59,201 bases of DNA from Candidatus Woesearchaeota archaeon (lineage in GTDB: Archaea > Nanobdellota > Nanobdellia > Woesearchaeales > JABGXB01), in the NCBI GenBank assembly GCA_018675975.1, contig JABGXB010000001.1, positions 1-59,201 on the forward strand, in the 5' to 3' direction. The notes under the pieces were generated by a model. It had not been told where the DNA came from, did not search any database, and was given only the letters and a program-made list of their open reading frames with translations. A program made the position numbers and the translations under genes. Within the stretch, counting starts at the first letter, position 1; every line of letters begins with the position of its first letter. This document shows positions 36,544 to 46,310 of this stretch, piece after piece.

Positions 36544-38212
36544 TTTCTATGTTTTTTTTACCTTTTTTTTCAATAAAAATTGTTATTCCAAGAATTAATA
36601 TTCCACCAATAATAAAAAATAATCCTTTATTTGTCATTGACCAAAATAAATCAAAATATTTAATTAACATCCATAATACAAATAATCCTAATGATAAATT
36701 AAATAAAGATGGATTTTTAATTTTTACAAAATAGTATATTAAGAATAATATGGATATTAAACTTAATGCATTAAATAATATTAATAGTGCATATATATAT
36801 TTTGTAATTGTAAATGATAATAATAGAGCAATTAATAATATTAGTATAATAATTAATATATTTTTATCATTATTCTTTAATTTCTGAAATAATAAAAATA
36901 TTGATGATATAAATAATGCTAATATGAAAATTATTAATATATATGAAAATGTATATTGTGAATATTGATTAAACTCTGATAATATTTTGGAATTTGATAA
37001 TATAAATAGACTAAATATAGTGATGATTGTTCCTATTATTTTCATTGGTTTTACTGTTGGTAAGAACATTTTGTAAATTTTGTATTTTTCATAATAAAAT
37101 GATTTTACTATACATGAAATTCCAAATAATGAATTGAAAATAATCATTAATGGGGCATTTACACTATCATCTGGAAATGATATTGTTAAAAACAAATTAA
37201 ACCAAATTAAAAGTGAAACTAGGTTTACATAAATATTTACTTTTGACTTAAATTTTATTGATAAATAAATCAATAATAAGAAAGGAATTAAATATAATAA
37301 ATTAAGGAATTTTTGTTGTTGAAATTCAAATGAAAAAACAATCATCCAAAAAGTAAATATTACTGAAGTTAATGTAAAAAACAAATTAAATATATTTGTA
37401 TCATTATATTTATATTTTATAATTAAGGAATATATTAATAATAAAATTGCATTTAGTACTAATAATAAATGATTATCTGAATAAAAAATTGCTCCTAGTG
37501 ATACTATTATCAAACCAATTAAATTTGGAATTAATTTAGGTAATTCAAATTTGGATAGAGGAATAAATATTAATCCTAGTATTAATGGATAAAAATAATT
37601 TAATTTGTAAATATCTAATTGGAAATAAAAATTCCATATTATTAATAATATTGAACATAAAATAAAGCTTGAAGTAGATTTTAAAAAATATGCTACTAAT
37701 AATGATGTAAAAATCCATATTGCAATTAATGTACTATTATTTGCTGAAAGTGAAAACCAATTTGCAACTTGAAAAATTGTAGATCCATAAATAAGACATG
37801 ATGAAAATATTAAAGCACATCCTAATTTAAAATAATTTTTATTTTCAAATTTAAAATAATAACCTAATAATAAAACTACTATTGATGTGATTAATAATAA
37901 AATTGATTTAAACATATTTGGAAAATAATTCCAATTAGCTGCTACTAAAATTATAAAACCAAATCCTAAAATTAATGAACCAAAGATATAAAACAATTTA
38001 ACTAAATCCATATCAGTTTTTTCTTTTGGTTTATTACTATTTACATTATATTTATCTAATATTTTATTTCTTATATAATCATTAATTATATTATCTTTTT
38101 TCCAAGATAATGTTTCATCATTTAACCATTTTTTTTGTGGAATACTTAATTTATTATTAGAATTAGATTGTGAGGATTTTTTTGCAACTTTTTTAGTAGC
38201 TTTTTTAATCAT
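36536..38212 (-). CDS. DUF2157 polytopic membrane protein
   Basis: 558 residues. A Lys-rich N-terminus and a soluble segment with KKWLNDETLSWKKDNIIND (the DUF2157 helix-rich start) precede about 14-16 membrane helices. Partner of the GDYXXLXY protein encoded immediately downstream with overlap. ACTTATAAATTA is 25 bases before the ATG. A membrane transport or envelope role is possible; none is demonstrated. Confidence 0.85.
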   Translation of the reverse strand: MIKKATKKVAKKSSQSNSNNKLSIPQKKWLNDETLSWKKDNIINDYIRNKILDKYNVNSNKPKEKTDMDLVKLFYIFGSLILGFGFIILVAANWNYFPNMFKSILLLITSIVVLLLGYYFKFENKNYFKLGCALIFSSCLIYGSTIFQVANWFSLSANNSTLIAIWIFTSLLVAYFLKSTSSFILCSILLIIWNFYFQLDIYKLNYFYPLILGLIFIPLSKFELPKLIPNLIGLIIVSLGAIFYSDNHLLLVLNAILLLIYSLIIKYKYNDTNIFNLFFTLTSVIFTFWMIVFSFEFQQQKFLNLLYLIPFLLLIYLSIKFKSKVNIYVNLVSLLIWFNLFLTISFPDDSVNAPLMIIFNSLFGISCIVKSFYYEKYKIYKMFLPTVKPMKIIGTIITIFSLFILSNSKILSEFNQYSQYTFSYILIIFILALFISSIFLLFQKLKNNDKNILIIILILLIALLLSFTITKYIYALLILFNALSLISILFLIYYFVKIKNPSLFNLSLGLFVLWMLIKYFDLFWSMTNKGLFFIIGGILILGITIFIEKKGKKNIENE

Positions 38213-38322
38213 ATTATAATTATATTATTTTAATTTATAAGTTTATTAGTTATAGTGAAATCAATAATATAAAAAAGATAATTTTATAATAATTTTATAA
38301 TTTTTTATATTAAGGTGATAAA

Positions 38323-38715
38323 ATGATGGCTGGTTTTGAAAATGAAATGTTATTAACAATGATATATGGATTTTTACCTTTAGTAATTGGTTTAATATTA
38401 GCATTTTACATATATAATGCAATAGCATTAATGACAATAGCAAAAAAAACAAATACTCCTAATGCGTGGATGGCTTGGCTTCCAGTGTTTGATTTTTATT
38501 TAGTAACTCAAGTAGGTAAACTTTCAGGTTATTGGACTTTATCTTATTTGACAATATTTATTCCAATTATTGGTTCATTGTTTTTTCTTGGGGCATATAT
38601 TTATGCATGGGTTCATATGTGTACTGCGAGAAATAAACCAGGTTGGTTGGCAATATTTTTAATAATTCCATTTGGAAGAGAAATAATTGCAGGAATATTA
38701 GCTTGGGCTGATTGA
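38323..38715 (+). CDS. DUF5684-like small membrane protein
   Basis: 130 residues with three to four membrane segments and the pattern IAKKTNTPNAWMAWLPVFDFYLV, then GAYIYAW and PGWLAIFLIIP. It resembles DUF5684-type proteins of unknown role. AAGGTGAT a few bases before the ATG is one of the best ribosome binding sites in the window. The gene sits alone between divergent and convergent neighbours. Confidence 0.72.
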   Translation: MMAGFENEMLLTMIYGFLPLVIGLILAFYIYNAIALMTIAKKTNTPNAWMAWLPVFDFYLVTQVGKLSGYWTLSYLTIFIPIIGSLFFLGAYIYAWVHMCTARNKPGWLAIFLIIPFGREIIAGILAWAD

Positions 38716-38773
38716 TTTTTTTATTTTTTATTTTTTCGATTATTTTTTAAATTAAATCTTTTTCTTTCAAATT

Positions 38774-39766
38774 ATGAATGATGCATATAAAAAAATATTA
38801 GAAAAACAGCAATATATGTTTAGTGGTAAACATACTGCAGTTAAAGTATGTGGTTGGACTAAAAAAGCATTAAAGGGTGAAGGTACTTGTTATAAACAAA
38901 GATTTTATGGTATACAATCTCATAAATGTGTACAAATGGCACCATCAATTAATTTTTGTAATTTTGATTGTACTTTTTGTTGGAGGGATAGATATAATGA
39001 GCCATATGAAAGTGTTGATGATCCTAAAGAAATAATTGATAAATCCATTGATGCACAATTAAAATTAATTAATGGTTTTGGTGGTAATGATAATGTTAAT
39101 AAAAAAGTTTTTGATGATGCGCAAGATGTTGCACATTTTGCAATTTCATTAACAGGGGAACCAACTTCTTATCCAAAAATAAGTAAATTCATTGAAAATT
39201 TAAATAAAAGAAAAATAAGTTCAATGATTGTTAGTAATGGTTCTTTTCCTAAAGTATTAAAAAAAATGGAAATGCCAACACAATTATATATTTCTTTAGA
39301 TGCACCTGATAAAAAAACTTTTATTGAAATTGATAGGCCAGATAAAGTTGATTCTTGGGAAGACTTAATGGAAACTATTGAATGGTTGCCTACAATTAGA
39401 GATAAAACAAGAATTGCATTAAGATTAACTTTATTGCGTAATTGTAATATGGATAATATTGAAAAATGGGCTGAATTATTAAATAAGGCAAATGTGCATT
39501 TTATTGAAGTTAAAGGTTATATGTTTGTTGGTGCAAGTCAATCCAGATTATCACATGATCATCAACCAAGTCATGAAGAATTAAAAGAGTTTTGTAAAGA
39601 ATTAGAAAAACATACTGATTATAAGATAGTTGATGAACAAAAAGTTAGTAGAGTTTTTTTAATGATGAAAGATTCTGATAAACATATGAGATTTTTAGAT
39701 GAGATATATAAAAATAGAAATGAATTAAAAAAAGAAAGAAGTGATGCAAAAATTAATTTTATTTAG
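38774..39766 (+). CDS. taw1: tRNA 4-demethylwyosine synthase (Taw1), radical SAM
   Basis: 330 residues. The radical-SAM cluster motif is CNFDCTFCWRDR (about 58-69). It is preceded by other family cysteines (KVCGWTKKALKGEGTCYKQRFYG) and followed by SLTGEPTSYP and a C-terminal half typical of archaeal TYW1/Taw1. It forms the imidazoline ring of wyosine on G37 of tRNA-Phe using pyruvate and SAM. It is found only in archaea and eukaryotes. The last eight bases overlap the convergent lipoprotein gene. Confidence 0.95.
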   Translation: MNDAYKKILEKQQYMFSGKHTAVKVCGWTKKALKGEGTCYKQRFYGIQSHKCVQMAPSINFCNFDCTFCWRDRYNEPYESVDDPKEIIDKSIDAQLKLINGFGGNDNVNKKVFDDAQDVAHFAISLTGEPTSYPKISKFIENLNKRKISSMIVSNGSFPKVLKKMEMPTQLYISLDAPDKKTFIEIDRPDKVDSWEDLMETIEWLPTIRDKTRIALRLTLLRNCNMDNIEKWAELLNKANVHFIEVKGYMFVGASQSRLSHDHQPSHEELKEFCKELEKHTDYKIVDEQKVSRVFLMMKDSDKHMRFLDEIYKNRNELKKERSDAKINFI

Positions 39767-41129
39767 CTTTATATAAAGCAGCACCAACTCTTGCATTTAC
39801 TCTTTTTTCACTTGCTACATAAACTGTATCATTACTATTAAATTTTAACTGCTTTGTTATACTATTTGAACTTTCACCATTTTCATTAATAATAATAAAT
39901 ATTGGTTTTTTTATTAATTCTGGTCTATATTGAAAAGTACATTGATTTTCATCATTAATATAAAATAATTTTGGATTTTCTAAATTATTTTGAAATAAAA
40001 AGTCATCAAATGAATTATTATAATTAGGACTATTTGGATTTGTTTCAAAAGTACAATTAAATTCTTGACTCATAGTTTCTAATTTTGCTAACATTCCAAA
40101 ATAATCATTTAATTCTCCATTCAATGTAAATTGTGATATTTGTTTACTTTTACTTTGAATTTCTTTTTTTTTCATATGTGTTTTACTTTTTAATTTTTGT
40201 TGTAAATTTGTATCTCTAGATAAAAAATATGCTAATAATTGTGTATGGCTATTATTTAATATTTGTCTAAATGAAAAAGAGTCTATTGTTTTTAACTCAG
40301 GTTGAGATTCTTGAGTAATATTATATTGATAATTTAAAGAATTAGTTTTTTTTTTACCTTCAAGTGTATATTCTTTTTCATAACTCATTGAATTTACTAA
40401 TTCATGATCTGTCAATTCCTTTTTTGAAAATATTGTTTTTGGATTTTTTTTTTTCCAGCTTAAATGATTTAATACACCAAATTCTAAACTATGTATAAGT
40501 TTAATTAAAGAATGAGTATCTGTTTGTTCTAATCTTTGTATACGAAAATCATGTGAAGTATATATACCAAATTTTTTATTTCTGTGTTTTCCTTTAGTTC
40601 CATTAGTAATTAAATAATATTTTTTTTCACCATTTTTTAAAAATTCATTTAATCTTAATTTTACATTAAATTCATGATTTTGACCTAAACGTCCAATTCT
40701 ATATATACTAGATTTTTTTAAACCATTCAAATATTGATCTATTAATTTTTTTGAAATGAATTCTTTTTTTTCAACTTCAAATTCTGTTTGATCTTCATTT
40801 AAACTAATTAAAGAATTAAATTGTGTTTTTAAATTTTGATAATCTTTTGTTTTTGTTCTTAATTCATGATTTAATGTTTGAATTTTTTGTTCTAAATTTA
40901 AAATTTGTTTATGATTTTCTTTTTGTAAAACTTGTCTTTGAACTGGTATATTTTTTTTTTTTGGTTCTTTTGATTCTTTTGGTTTTTGAGTTTGATATGT
41001 TTTTGTTTTACTATTTTGTTTTTCAAACATTTTTTTAATTTTATCACTATGATTTGAATTAAAACATCCTGTGAAAAACAATGTTCCAAATAATAATCCT
41101 GTGCTTAGTAATTGTTTACTTTTTAACAT
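39759..41129 (-). CDS. Lipoprotein with coiled coil, unknown
   Basis: 456 residues. A signal peptide ends in the lipobox-like LFFTGC (Cys22). A Lys/Glu/Gln-rich linker and coiled coil (about 65-115) come next, then a large mixed domain (about 120-456) with no recognised motif. CTTTATAAATAAAA is about 28 bases before the ATG. It is probably lipid-anchored on the cell surface. Convergent with taw1. Confidence 0.8.
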   Translation of the reverse strand: MLKSKQLLSTGLLFGTLFFTGCFNSNHSDKIKKMFEKQNSKTKTYQTQKPKESKEPKKKNIPVQRQVLQKENHKQILNLEQKIQTLNHELRTKTKDYQNLKTQFNSLISLNEDQTEFEVEKKEFISKKLIDQYLNGLKKSSIYRIGRLGQNHEFNVKLRLNEFLKNGEKKYYLITNGTKGKHRNKKFGIYTSHDFRIQRLEQTDTHSLIKLIHSLEFGVLNHLSWKKKNPKTIFSKKELTDHELVNSMSYEKEYTLEGKKKTNSLNYQYNITQESQPELKTIDSFSFRQILNNSHTQLLAYFLSRDTNLQQKLKSKTHMKKKEIQSKSKQISQFTLNGELNDYFGMLAKLETMSQEFNCTFETNPNSPNYNNSFDDFLFQNNLENPKLFYINDENQCTFQYRPELIKKPIFIIINENGESSNSITKQLKFNSNDTVYVASEKRVNARVGAALYKAK

Positions 41130-41235
41130 GTAAGTTACTATTAATTTTTATTTATAAAGTTTACTTTTGTATTTACTGTTCAGTGGTGTTGGAATTTATG
41201 GTTTTATTTTTAAATAAATTAAAAAATCATATAAT

Positions 41236-41964
41236 ATGAAAATTAATATTATTTTAATTGAACCTGAAAATTCTGGTAATTTGGGGGCTATTTGTCGAAT
41301 AATGTCCAATTTTGCCTTAGAACATTTATTTGTAGTTAATCCGAAATGTGAAATTAATGATATTGAGGCAATAAAACGATCTAAGCATGCAAAATACATA
41401 TTGGATAATATAAAAACAATTGATTTTAATGAAATCAAAAAAAATGATTTACTTATTGGAACTACTGCAATGACTGGTTCTCAAAATAATATAATTCGTG
41501 CTCCAATATTAATTAATGAATTTGTTAAAAAATTAGAAGAAGTAAATGATAATAATTATTCTGTAGGTATTGTATTTGGTCGTGAAGGTGAAGGCTTACA
41601 TAATGATGAATTAGAATTGATGGATTATACAATTACGATTCCATCAAACCGAGAATATAAAACACTAAATATATCACATAGTGTTGCAATTATTTGTTAT
41701 GAATTATTTAAGGTATTTGGAAAAAATAATTTAGATTATAATATTAAAGGAATTGAATATATGGATAGAATTCAAAAAGAACATTTATTAAAAAAATTTG
41801 AATTCATATTAAATGAATGTAAAGAAAGTGATAGTCCAGAAAGTCAAATTATTGAACAAAACAAATTAAAAATATTTAAAAAAATAATTAATAAAAGTAA
41901 TTTGACAAAAAAAGAAGGATATTCATTATTTGGAATTTTAAAATCAATAGAAAAAAAATTATAA
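41236..41964 (+). CDS. trmJ: TrmJ-like SPOUT tRNA/rRNA 2'-O-methyltransferase
   Basis: 242 residues. The SPOUT motifs are seen: N-terminal EPENSGNLGAICRIMSNF, then GIVFGREGEGL and LNISHSVAIICYELF forming the SAM-binding knot. The C-terminal extension fits archaeal TrmJ, which methylates C32 in tRNA. TTTTTAAATA lies 25 bases before the ATG. It overlaps the next gene's 3' end by six bases. Confidence 0.9.
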   Translation: MKINIILIEPENSGNLGAICRIMSNFALEHLFVVNPKCEINDIEAIKRSKHAKYILDNIKTIDFNEIKKNDLLIGTTAMTGSQNNIIRAPILINEFVKKLEEVNDNNYSVGIVFGREGEGLHNDELELMDYTITIPSNREYKTLNISHSVAIICYELFKVFGKNNLDYNIKGIEYMDRIQKEHLLKKFEFILNECKESDSPESQIIEQNKLKIFKKIINKSNLTKKEGYSLFGILKSIEKKL

Positions 41965-42648
41965 TTTTTTAATTTTTATAAACTCAGGAAATAAGTCTTG
42001 TAGAAATTCAATATATCTTTTATGAGATACTCCAAATTCTATTTCATTTCTGATAAAGTTTTCATATTTGTTCTTTATTTTTTTAATTATTTTTTCTATT
42101 TGTGTCTTTAAATTTATATCAAATACAATTTCATTTCTAGAAAAGATAATTAATGGATTTAAACTTATTTTCATCGGATCTACATGAAAATAATCACTTT
42201 CAGATGCTAAGTTGTATTTGGGATTTTTATAATTTTCAATATTTCCTTTTACAAAATAATCTAATTGATCAATATCTATTTCTTTTTTATTTTTAATGTC
42301 TGTTAAACTAAATTCAGCTAATAACTGATTTATAATTTGATTAAAATTTATTTGTTTTACTGATATTATATCCTTAGCTATGAGTTTAGCTTTTTTGCTA
42401 TTAATATTTTCATAAATTTCTATTCTTTTAGATCCAAATATAAATTCAGATTTTTTGCATAATTGTTTAATAATTTCTATTTGAATAAATTTATTAATTC
42501 TAGATTGAATGATTCCAGATTGATTAATATTGTAACTTTTAAATTTATTTCTATTTTCAGATTCATATATTTCTCTAAATTCCAATTCTTCAAAATTAAT
42601 ATTATAATGCTTTTTAATATTTTTTATAATAGAATTATATTTTTTCAT
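41959..42648 (-). CDS. Unknown protein, copy 2 of a tandem paralogue pair
   Basis: 229 residues, not recognised. The C-terminal halves of this and the next protein align clearly: LNPLIIFSRNEIVFD against LNPFIIFYNNKIIFD, then SHKRYIEFLQDLFP against PHEKYIEFLLNIFP. Soluble, Lys/Ile/Asn-rich, helical. It starts 14 bases after its paralogue and is probably co-transcribed. Confidence 0.72.
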   Translation of the reverse strand: MKKYNSIIKNIKKHYNINFEELEFREIYESENRNKFKSYNINQSGIIQSRINKFIQIEIIKQLCKKSEFIFGSKRIEIYENINSKKAKLIAKDIISVKQINFNQIINQLLAEFSLTDIKNKKEIDIDQLDYFVKGNIENYKNPKYNLASESDYFHVDPMKISLNPLIIFSRNEIVFDINLKTQIEKIIKKIKNKYENFIRNEIEFGVSHKRYIEFLQDLFPEFIKIKKL

Positions 42649-42662
42649 ACTGAATTAACCTT

Positions 42663-43343
42663 TTATTTACATTCAATTGATCTTACTTTGATTTTTCCTG
42701 GGAATATATTTAATAAAAATTCTATATATTTTTCATGAGGTACGCCTTGTTCAGTTTCTTTTTTTAAAAATAATTCAAACTTTTGATTTAAATCTTTAAT
42801 TATTGCTTCAATTTCATTTTTTAATTTATTATCAAATATAATTTTATTATTATAAAAAATAATAAATGGATTTAAGCTTATAATTAATTGATTTTCAAAT
42901 GTGTCACTTTCAATATATTTTTCAATTTTTTCTTTATTATAATATTCTAAATCAAAATTTTCTATTTCAGGCTCTTGTATTAATTGTGAAAAACCAAAAT
43001 TTGATATAAAATTTTCAAATATTTCATTTTTTGTAAATTTAGTTTTTGATATAACATTTTTTGCAATAGTTTTTCTTTTTGTTATATCTTCATATACTTC
43101 GAATTCGTCATATAATCTATTAATTTCTTCAAAAGCAAAAATAAATTTTGAATCATTACAATATAATTCTATTATTTTCATAAAAATCATAATATTTAAT
43201 CTTTGATTAATTACAAATTTTTGAAATTCAGTATATTTGCTTAAATCAAAAATTTCTAATGATTTAATATTTTCAAAATTAACATAATGTACTGGTTTAA
43301 GATTTTTTAATATATCTTCAATAAATTCATATTTTATTTTCAT
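42663..43343 (-). CDS. Unknown protein, copy 1 of a tandem paralogue pair
   Basis: 226 residues, paralogous to the product at 41959. No signal or membrane segment; the conserved C-terminal motif is LNPFIIF...KYIEFLLNIFPGKIKV. The pair shows a recent-to-moderate duplication with similar lengths. No domain match comes to mind. Confidence 0.72.
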   Translation of the reverse strand: MKIKYEFIEDILKNLKPVHYVNFENIKSLEIFDLSKYTEFQKFVINQRLNIMIFMKIIELYCNDSKFIFAFEEINRLYDEFEVYEDITKRKTIAKNVISKTKFTKNEIFENFISNFGFSQLIQEPEIENFDLEYYNKEKIEKYIESDTFENQLIISLNPFIIFYNNKIIFDNKLKNEIEAIIKDLNQKFELFLKKETEQGVPHEKYIEFLLNIFPGKIKVRSIECK

Positions 43344-43386
43344 ATATATAGAATAATTTGAAAATTTAAAAGTTTATTGTAAATTA

Positions 43387-44298
43387 TTAGAATTTGTTGT
43401 GTAATGTTGTGACTATCGGTTTATCTTTTACAATTACAGAATGTTCATGTTGACTTACCATACCTTCACTTTTTTCAACTAATGGTCCGTGTGAAATTAT
43501 TGTTTTTGCTAATTGAAATTCTCTTATTGCTAAATTAACTTTTCCAAGCCCATGTTTTTCGTCTAACCATCTTCTTGAAAATGGTAAACCATTAAATTTT
43601 GTCATACTTGTTTGTACTTCTTTTACAAATGCACTTCTTGTTGATTTTGTTTTTAATAATGAAAATATTCCTGATGGTTGAATTTCTCTTATACTACCAT
43701 TTCCATCAGTTGCAAATGGTTCAATAGCAATTGCCATATTTTCTTCTAATTTTGCATTTGATCCTGTTTGATAATTTGGTATTGTGGGATAAGTATGTAC
43801 TTTAAATTGAGCTAAACCATGTCCACTCAAATTTGTAATTGGATTATATCCATGTGATTTTATTGCATCTTGAATTTCTTTTCCTATGTCTGAAATTAAT
43901 GTACCTGGTCCAATTATTTTAATTGCTGCATGTACTGCATCTCTTGTTGCTTGAACTAATTCAGTATAATTTTTTGTTAAGTCTACAGTCATTGCATTGT
44001 CGCCAACATAACCATCAACTGCAACACCAACGTCTAATTTAATTACATCTTCATCTGTAAATTCTCTTTGATCTTCATGCATAGGAATATCGTGAGCTGC
44101 AATTTCATTTCTTCCTATGGTAACTGGGAAGGCTGGGATTGCATCGTGCTTTTTAATTTCTTCATCTACAAATTTTGCAATTTCTAAATATTTAACTCCA
44201 GGTTTTATTAATTTTGAAGCTTTATGTAAAACTGTATTTGCAATAAAACCCGCTTTTTTATATTTTTCAATTTGGTCTTCAGATAATTGATAAATCAT
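43387..44298 (-). CDS. map: Methionine aminopeptidase type II
   Basis: 303 residues from ATG 44298, 26 bases from a TTATAAAG box. A GTG at 44319 lies inside that box and is unlikely. Metal ligands are visible: LDVGVAVDGYVGDNAMTV (two Asp), SGHGLAQFKVH (His), AIEPFAT (Glu) and SQHEHSVIV (Glu). The insert before the last motif is of the archaeal/eukaryotic type II. It removes initiator methionine from nascent proteins. Confidence 0.95.
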   Translation of the reverse strand: MIYQLSEDQIEKYKKAGFIANTVLHKASKLIKPGVKYLEIAKFVDEEIKKHDAIPAFPVTIGRNEIAAHDIPMHEDQREFTDEDVIKLDVGVAVDGYVGDNAMTVDLTKNYTELVQATRDAVHAAIKIIGPGTLISDIGKEIQDAIKSHGYNPITNLSGHGLAQFKVHTYPTIPNYQTGSNAKLEENMAIAIEPFATDGNGSIREIQPSGIFSLLKTKSTRSAFVKEVQTSMTKFNGLPFSRRWLDEKHGLGKVNLAIREFQLAKTIISHGPLVEKSEGMVSQHEHSVIVKDKPIVTTLHNKF

Positions 44299-44319
44299 AT
44301 ATTCTGTATTTTTAATCAC

Positions 44320-44350
44320 TTTATAAGAATTATGTGAAATATTTATATAT
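44320..44350. promoter_or_regulatory. Divergent TATA boxes of map and the phosphoesterase gene
   Basis: Minus strand: TTATAAAG at 44320-44327, 26 bases from the map ATG (44298). Plus strand: ATTTATATAT at 44341-44350, about 26 bases from ATG 44371. Here each gene has its own box, unlike the shared site at 3046. Confidence 0.6.
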
Positions 44351-44370
44351 TCTTATTTTTACTATATTAT

Positions 44371-45231
44371 ATGGAATTTAAAGTGTTATTTTCTTCAGAT
44401 TTACATGGAAATTTGTCACAGTATAAAAAATTGTTTTCACATGCTTTAAAAAATGATATTAATGCGATTATAATAGGTGGAGATATTGCTCCTAAGAATT
44501 TAAAATCGAGAACTATAGAAGGACAAAAATTATTTTTTAAAAATGAGTTATTTCCTTTAATAAAAAATTTTAATTCAAAAAATAAAAATTGTCTAATATA
44601 TTTAATGATGGGAAATGATGATTTTAAATCAAATAAAATATTATTAAAAGAATATGAAAATTTAAATTATTTTAAATTAATTGATGATTCTGTTTTTGAA
44701 TTATATAATGGAATTAAAATTTTAGGATATGTATATGTTCCATTAACTCCATTTATATATAAAGATTGGGAGAAGTTTGATTTAAATGATAAAGATGAAT
44801 ATTTTAATAGAACTAATTTTATTATGGAAGGTATAAGGAGTAAAAATGATAAAATATTGAAATTTAAATTTGATTTAAATGATAGACGCGATACGATTGA
44901 AAATGATTTAAATAATTTGACTAAGGATTTAGATATTTCAAAATTAGTTTTAGTTACCCATTCTCCTCCTTATGATACAAATTTAGATTTAATATTTTCA
45001 GGAGAACACGTAGGTAGTTTGGCTGTTAAACAATTTATTGAAAAACAACAACCTTTGATGACTTTACATGGACATATTCATGAAACTGTAGATAAATCAG
45101 GTGATTTTAAAGAAATTATTGGAAAAACTATTTCTGTATGTTCTGGAAATGATCATATAGGTTTAGATTTAGCTATAATAGAATTTAATTTGAATGATAT
45201 AAAAAATAGTTTAAATAGAAAAATAATTTAG
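44371..45231 (+). CDS. Calcineurin-like metallophosphoesterase
   Basis: 286 residues. Metal-binding motifs in order: FSSDLHGN (8-15), IIGGDIAP, MMGNDD, VTHSPPY and LHGHIHE. The small size and DLHGN start match YfcE/MJ0037-like phosphoesterases, not Mre11. The substrate is unknown. The stop shares TTAG with the convergent nucleotidyltransferase gene. Confidence 0.9.
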   Translation: MEFKVLFSSDLHGNLSQYKKLFSHALKNDINAIIIGGDIAPKNLKSRTIEGQKLFFKNELFPLIKNFNSKNKNCLIYLMMGNDDFKSNKILLKEYENLNYFKLIDDSVFELYNGIKILGYVYVPLTPFIYKDWEKFDLNDKDEYFNRTNFIMEGIRSKNDKILKFKFDLNDRRDTIENDLNNLTKDLDISKLVLVTHSPPYDTNLDLIFSGEHVGSLAVKQFIEKQQPLMTLHGHIHETVDKSGDFKEIIGKTISVCSGNDHIGLDLAIIEFNLNDIKNSLNRKII

Positions 45232-45989
45232 CTTTTTCTCTCTAAGTAAAATTTTGTTTTATCTTTTATAGATTGAATAACTTCTGGAGTCATATTTTCT
45301 TTTCTATGTAATGCATTTAATATATTAATTTGATTTAAATCAACTTTTCCTAAAAAGTATAAAGATTCATTTTTAAGAAATAATGTCATTTTTTCCCATA
45401 ATGTTTCAATTTGATTTGTTACATATTTTTGATCTTCATATAATATTTGTGGATTACTTAATAATTTGTCTCTGTGTATTCCAATATACATTTTTTCTTC
45501 AAGGCAAAATGAAATTGGTAATACTTTTGTTGACTCTTTACTCATTCCTTTTATTGGTTTTGATCTTGTATTAAAGGAATAAGTTTCTCCGTGAAAATTA
45601 TGAAGTATATATTGACTATCTTTAGGTGTTGTTCTAAATGCTTTTAAATTAACTCTTAGTGCTATTGGAATTATATCAAATATGCTTTTTGAGAGAAAAT
45701 GAATACTTACATCAATATTATTTTTATTAGTTTTGTATAGATATGCATCTAAATGCATTAATCCAATTTTTTCAATTTTATTTTTTTCAATTCCTAAATG
45801 TGGTAAAAATTTTCTAATATCTTCAGATATAACTAATAAATCTAAATCGGATTTGGGATTAACTAAATGATTGGGTGAATATGCAACTGAACCTGTAAGT
45901 ATAATTCCCTTAGATAATGGTTTATAATATTCACAAATTTCATTTGCAAGTTCTATTCTTTTATTAGTCTCTAAAATTGCTTCATTCAT
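45228..45989 (-). CDS. Nucleotidyltransferase-fold protein
   Basis: 253 residues. The pol-beta-type nucleotidyltransferase motif GSVAYSPN...PKSDLDLLVI is near residues 37-56, with a third acidic residue in the NNIDVSIHF stretch. The remaining helical part is unrecognised. A TTTATAAATAAAA box about 28 bases upstream of the ATG indicates leaderless expression. It may modify RNA, protein or a small molecule; the sequence does not decide. Confidence 0.82.
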   Translation of the reverse strand: MNEAILETNKRIELANEICEYYKPLSKGIILTGSVAYSPNHLVNPKSDLDLLVISEDIRKFLPHLGIEKNKIEKIGLMHLDAYLYKTNKNNIDVSIHFLSKSIFDIIPIALRVNLKAFRTTPKDSQYILHNFHGETYSFNTRSKPIKGMSKESTKVLPISFCLEEKMYIGIHRDKLLSNPQILYEDQKYVTNQIETLWEKMTLFLKNESLYFLGKVDLNQINILNALHRKENMTPEVIQSIKDKTKFYLERKS

Positions 45990-46084
45990 GGGGCTCTGAC
46001 AAAATTTTTATTTATAAACATAACTATCTATGAATATTTTGTAAATATCACAATATTTTTAAATAACGCTTGAACGTGATTATC

Positions 46085-46255
46085 ATGTTTTTTAATGGAA
46101 TAAAAAAAAGTTTTAAAAAAGTAAAAAAGGATATTGAGAATTTAACTAATTCATTAAATAGTTGGACTTCTTATATTAATGGTAAGATTGAAAAATTAGA
46201 AGCTGAAAATAAATACTTAGAAAAAAGAATTAGTTTAATTGAAAATAAATTATGA
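46085..46255 (+). CDS. Small coiled-coil protein (56 residues)
   Basis: ATG 46085 lies 25 bases from an ATTTTTAAAT box and gives MFFNGIKKSFKKVKKD followed by a leucine/isoleucine heptad coil ending in EKRISLIENKL. An upstream in-frame TTG (46070) is less likely. The 3' end (46221-46251) and an internal stretch near 46112 reappear, joined together, in the two 50-base repeats at 47723 and 48936. Confidence 0.62.
   Translation: MFFNGIKKSFKKVKKDIENLTNSLNSWTSYINGKIEKLEAENKYLEKRISLIENKL
46221..46251 (+). repeat. Gene-end copy of the island repeat
   Basis: This 31-base end of the coiled-coil gene matches 47743-47776 with one or two differences over AGAATTAGTTTAATTGAAAA. The neighbouring repeats lack the rest of the gene. 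Confidence 0.6.
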
Positions 46256-46310
46256 ATTTGTTCTAATATTTCTATAAAAAAAACATTAAAACTAGAATGA
46301 AATAATTACT

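Noticed and set aside
40823-41038. Hydrophobic plus-strand frame opposite the lipoprotein gene
   Set aside because: Antisense of the Lys/Glu/Gln coiled coil, which reads as Phe/Leu on the other strand.
44371-45231. Phosphoesterase as a missing Mre11 for the Rad50-like ATPase
   Set aside because: Motifs and length (286 residues, DLHGN start, no capping domain) fit small YfcE-like enzymes, and it is 28 kb away.
46070-46084. TTG start extending the coiled-coil gene by five codons
   Set aside because: ATG 46085 is at the usual distance from the TATA-like box; the TTG would sit too close to it.
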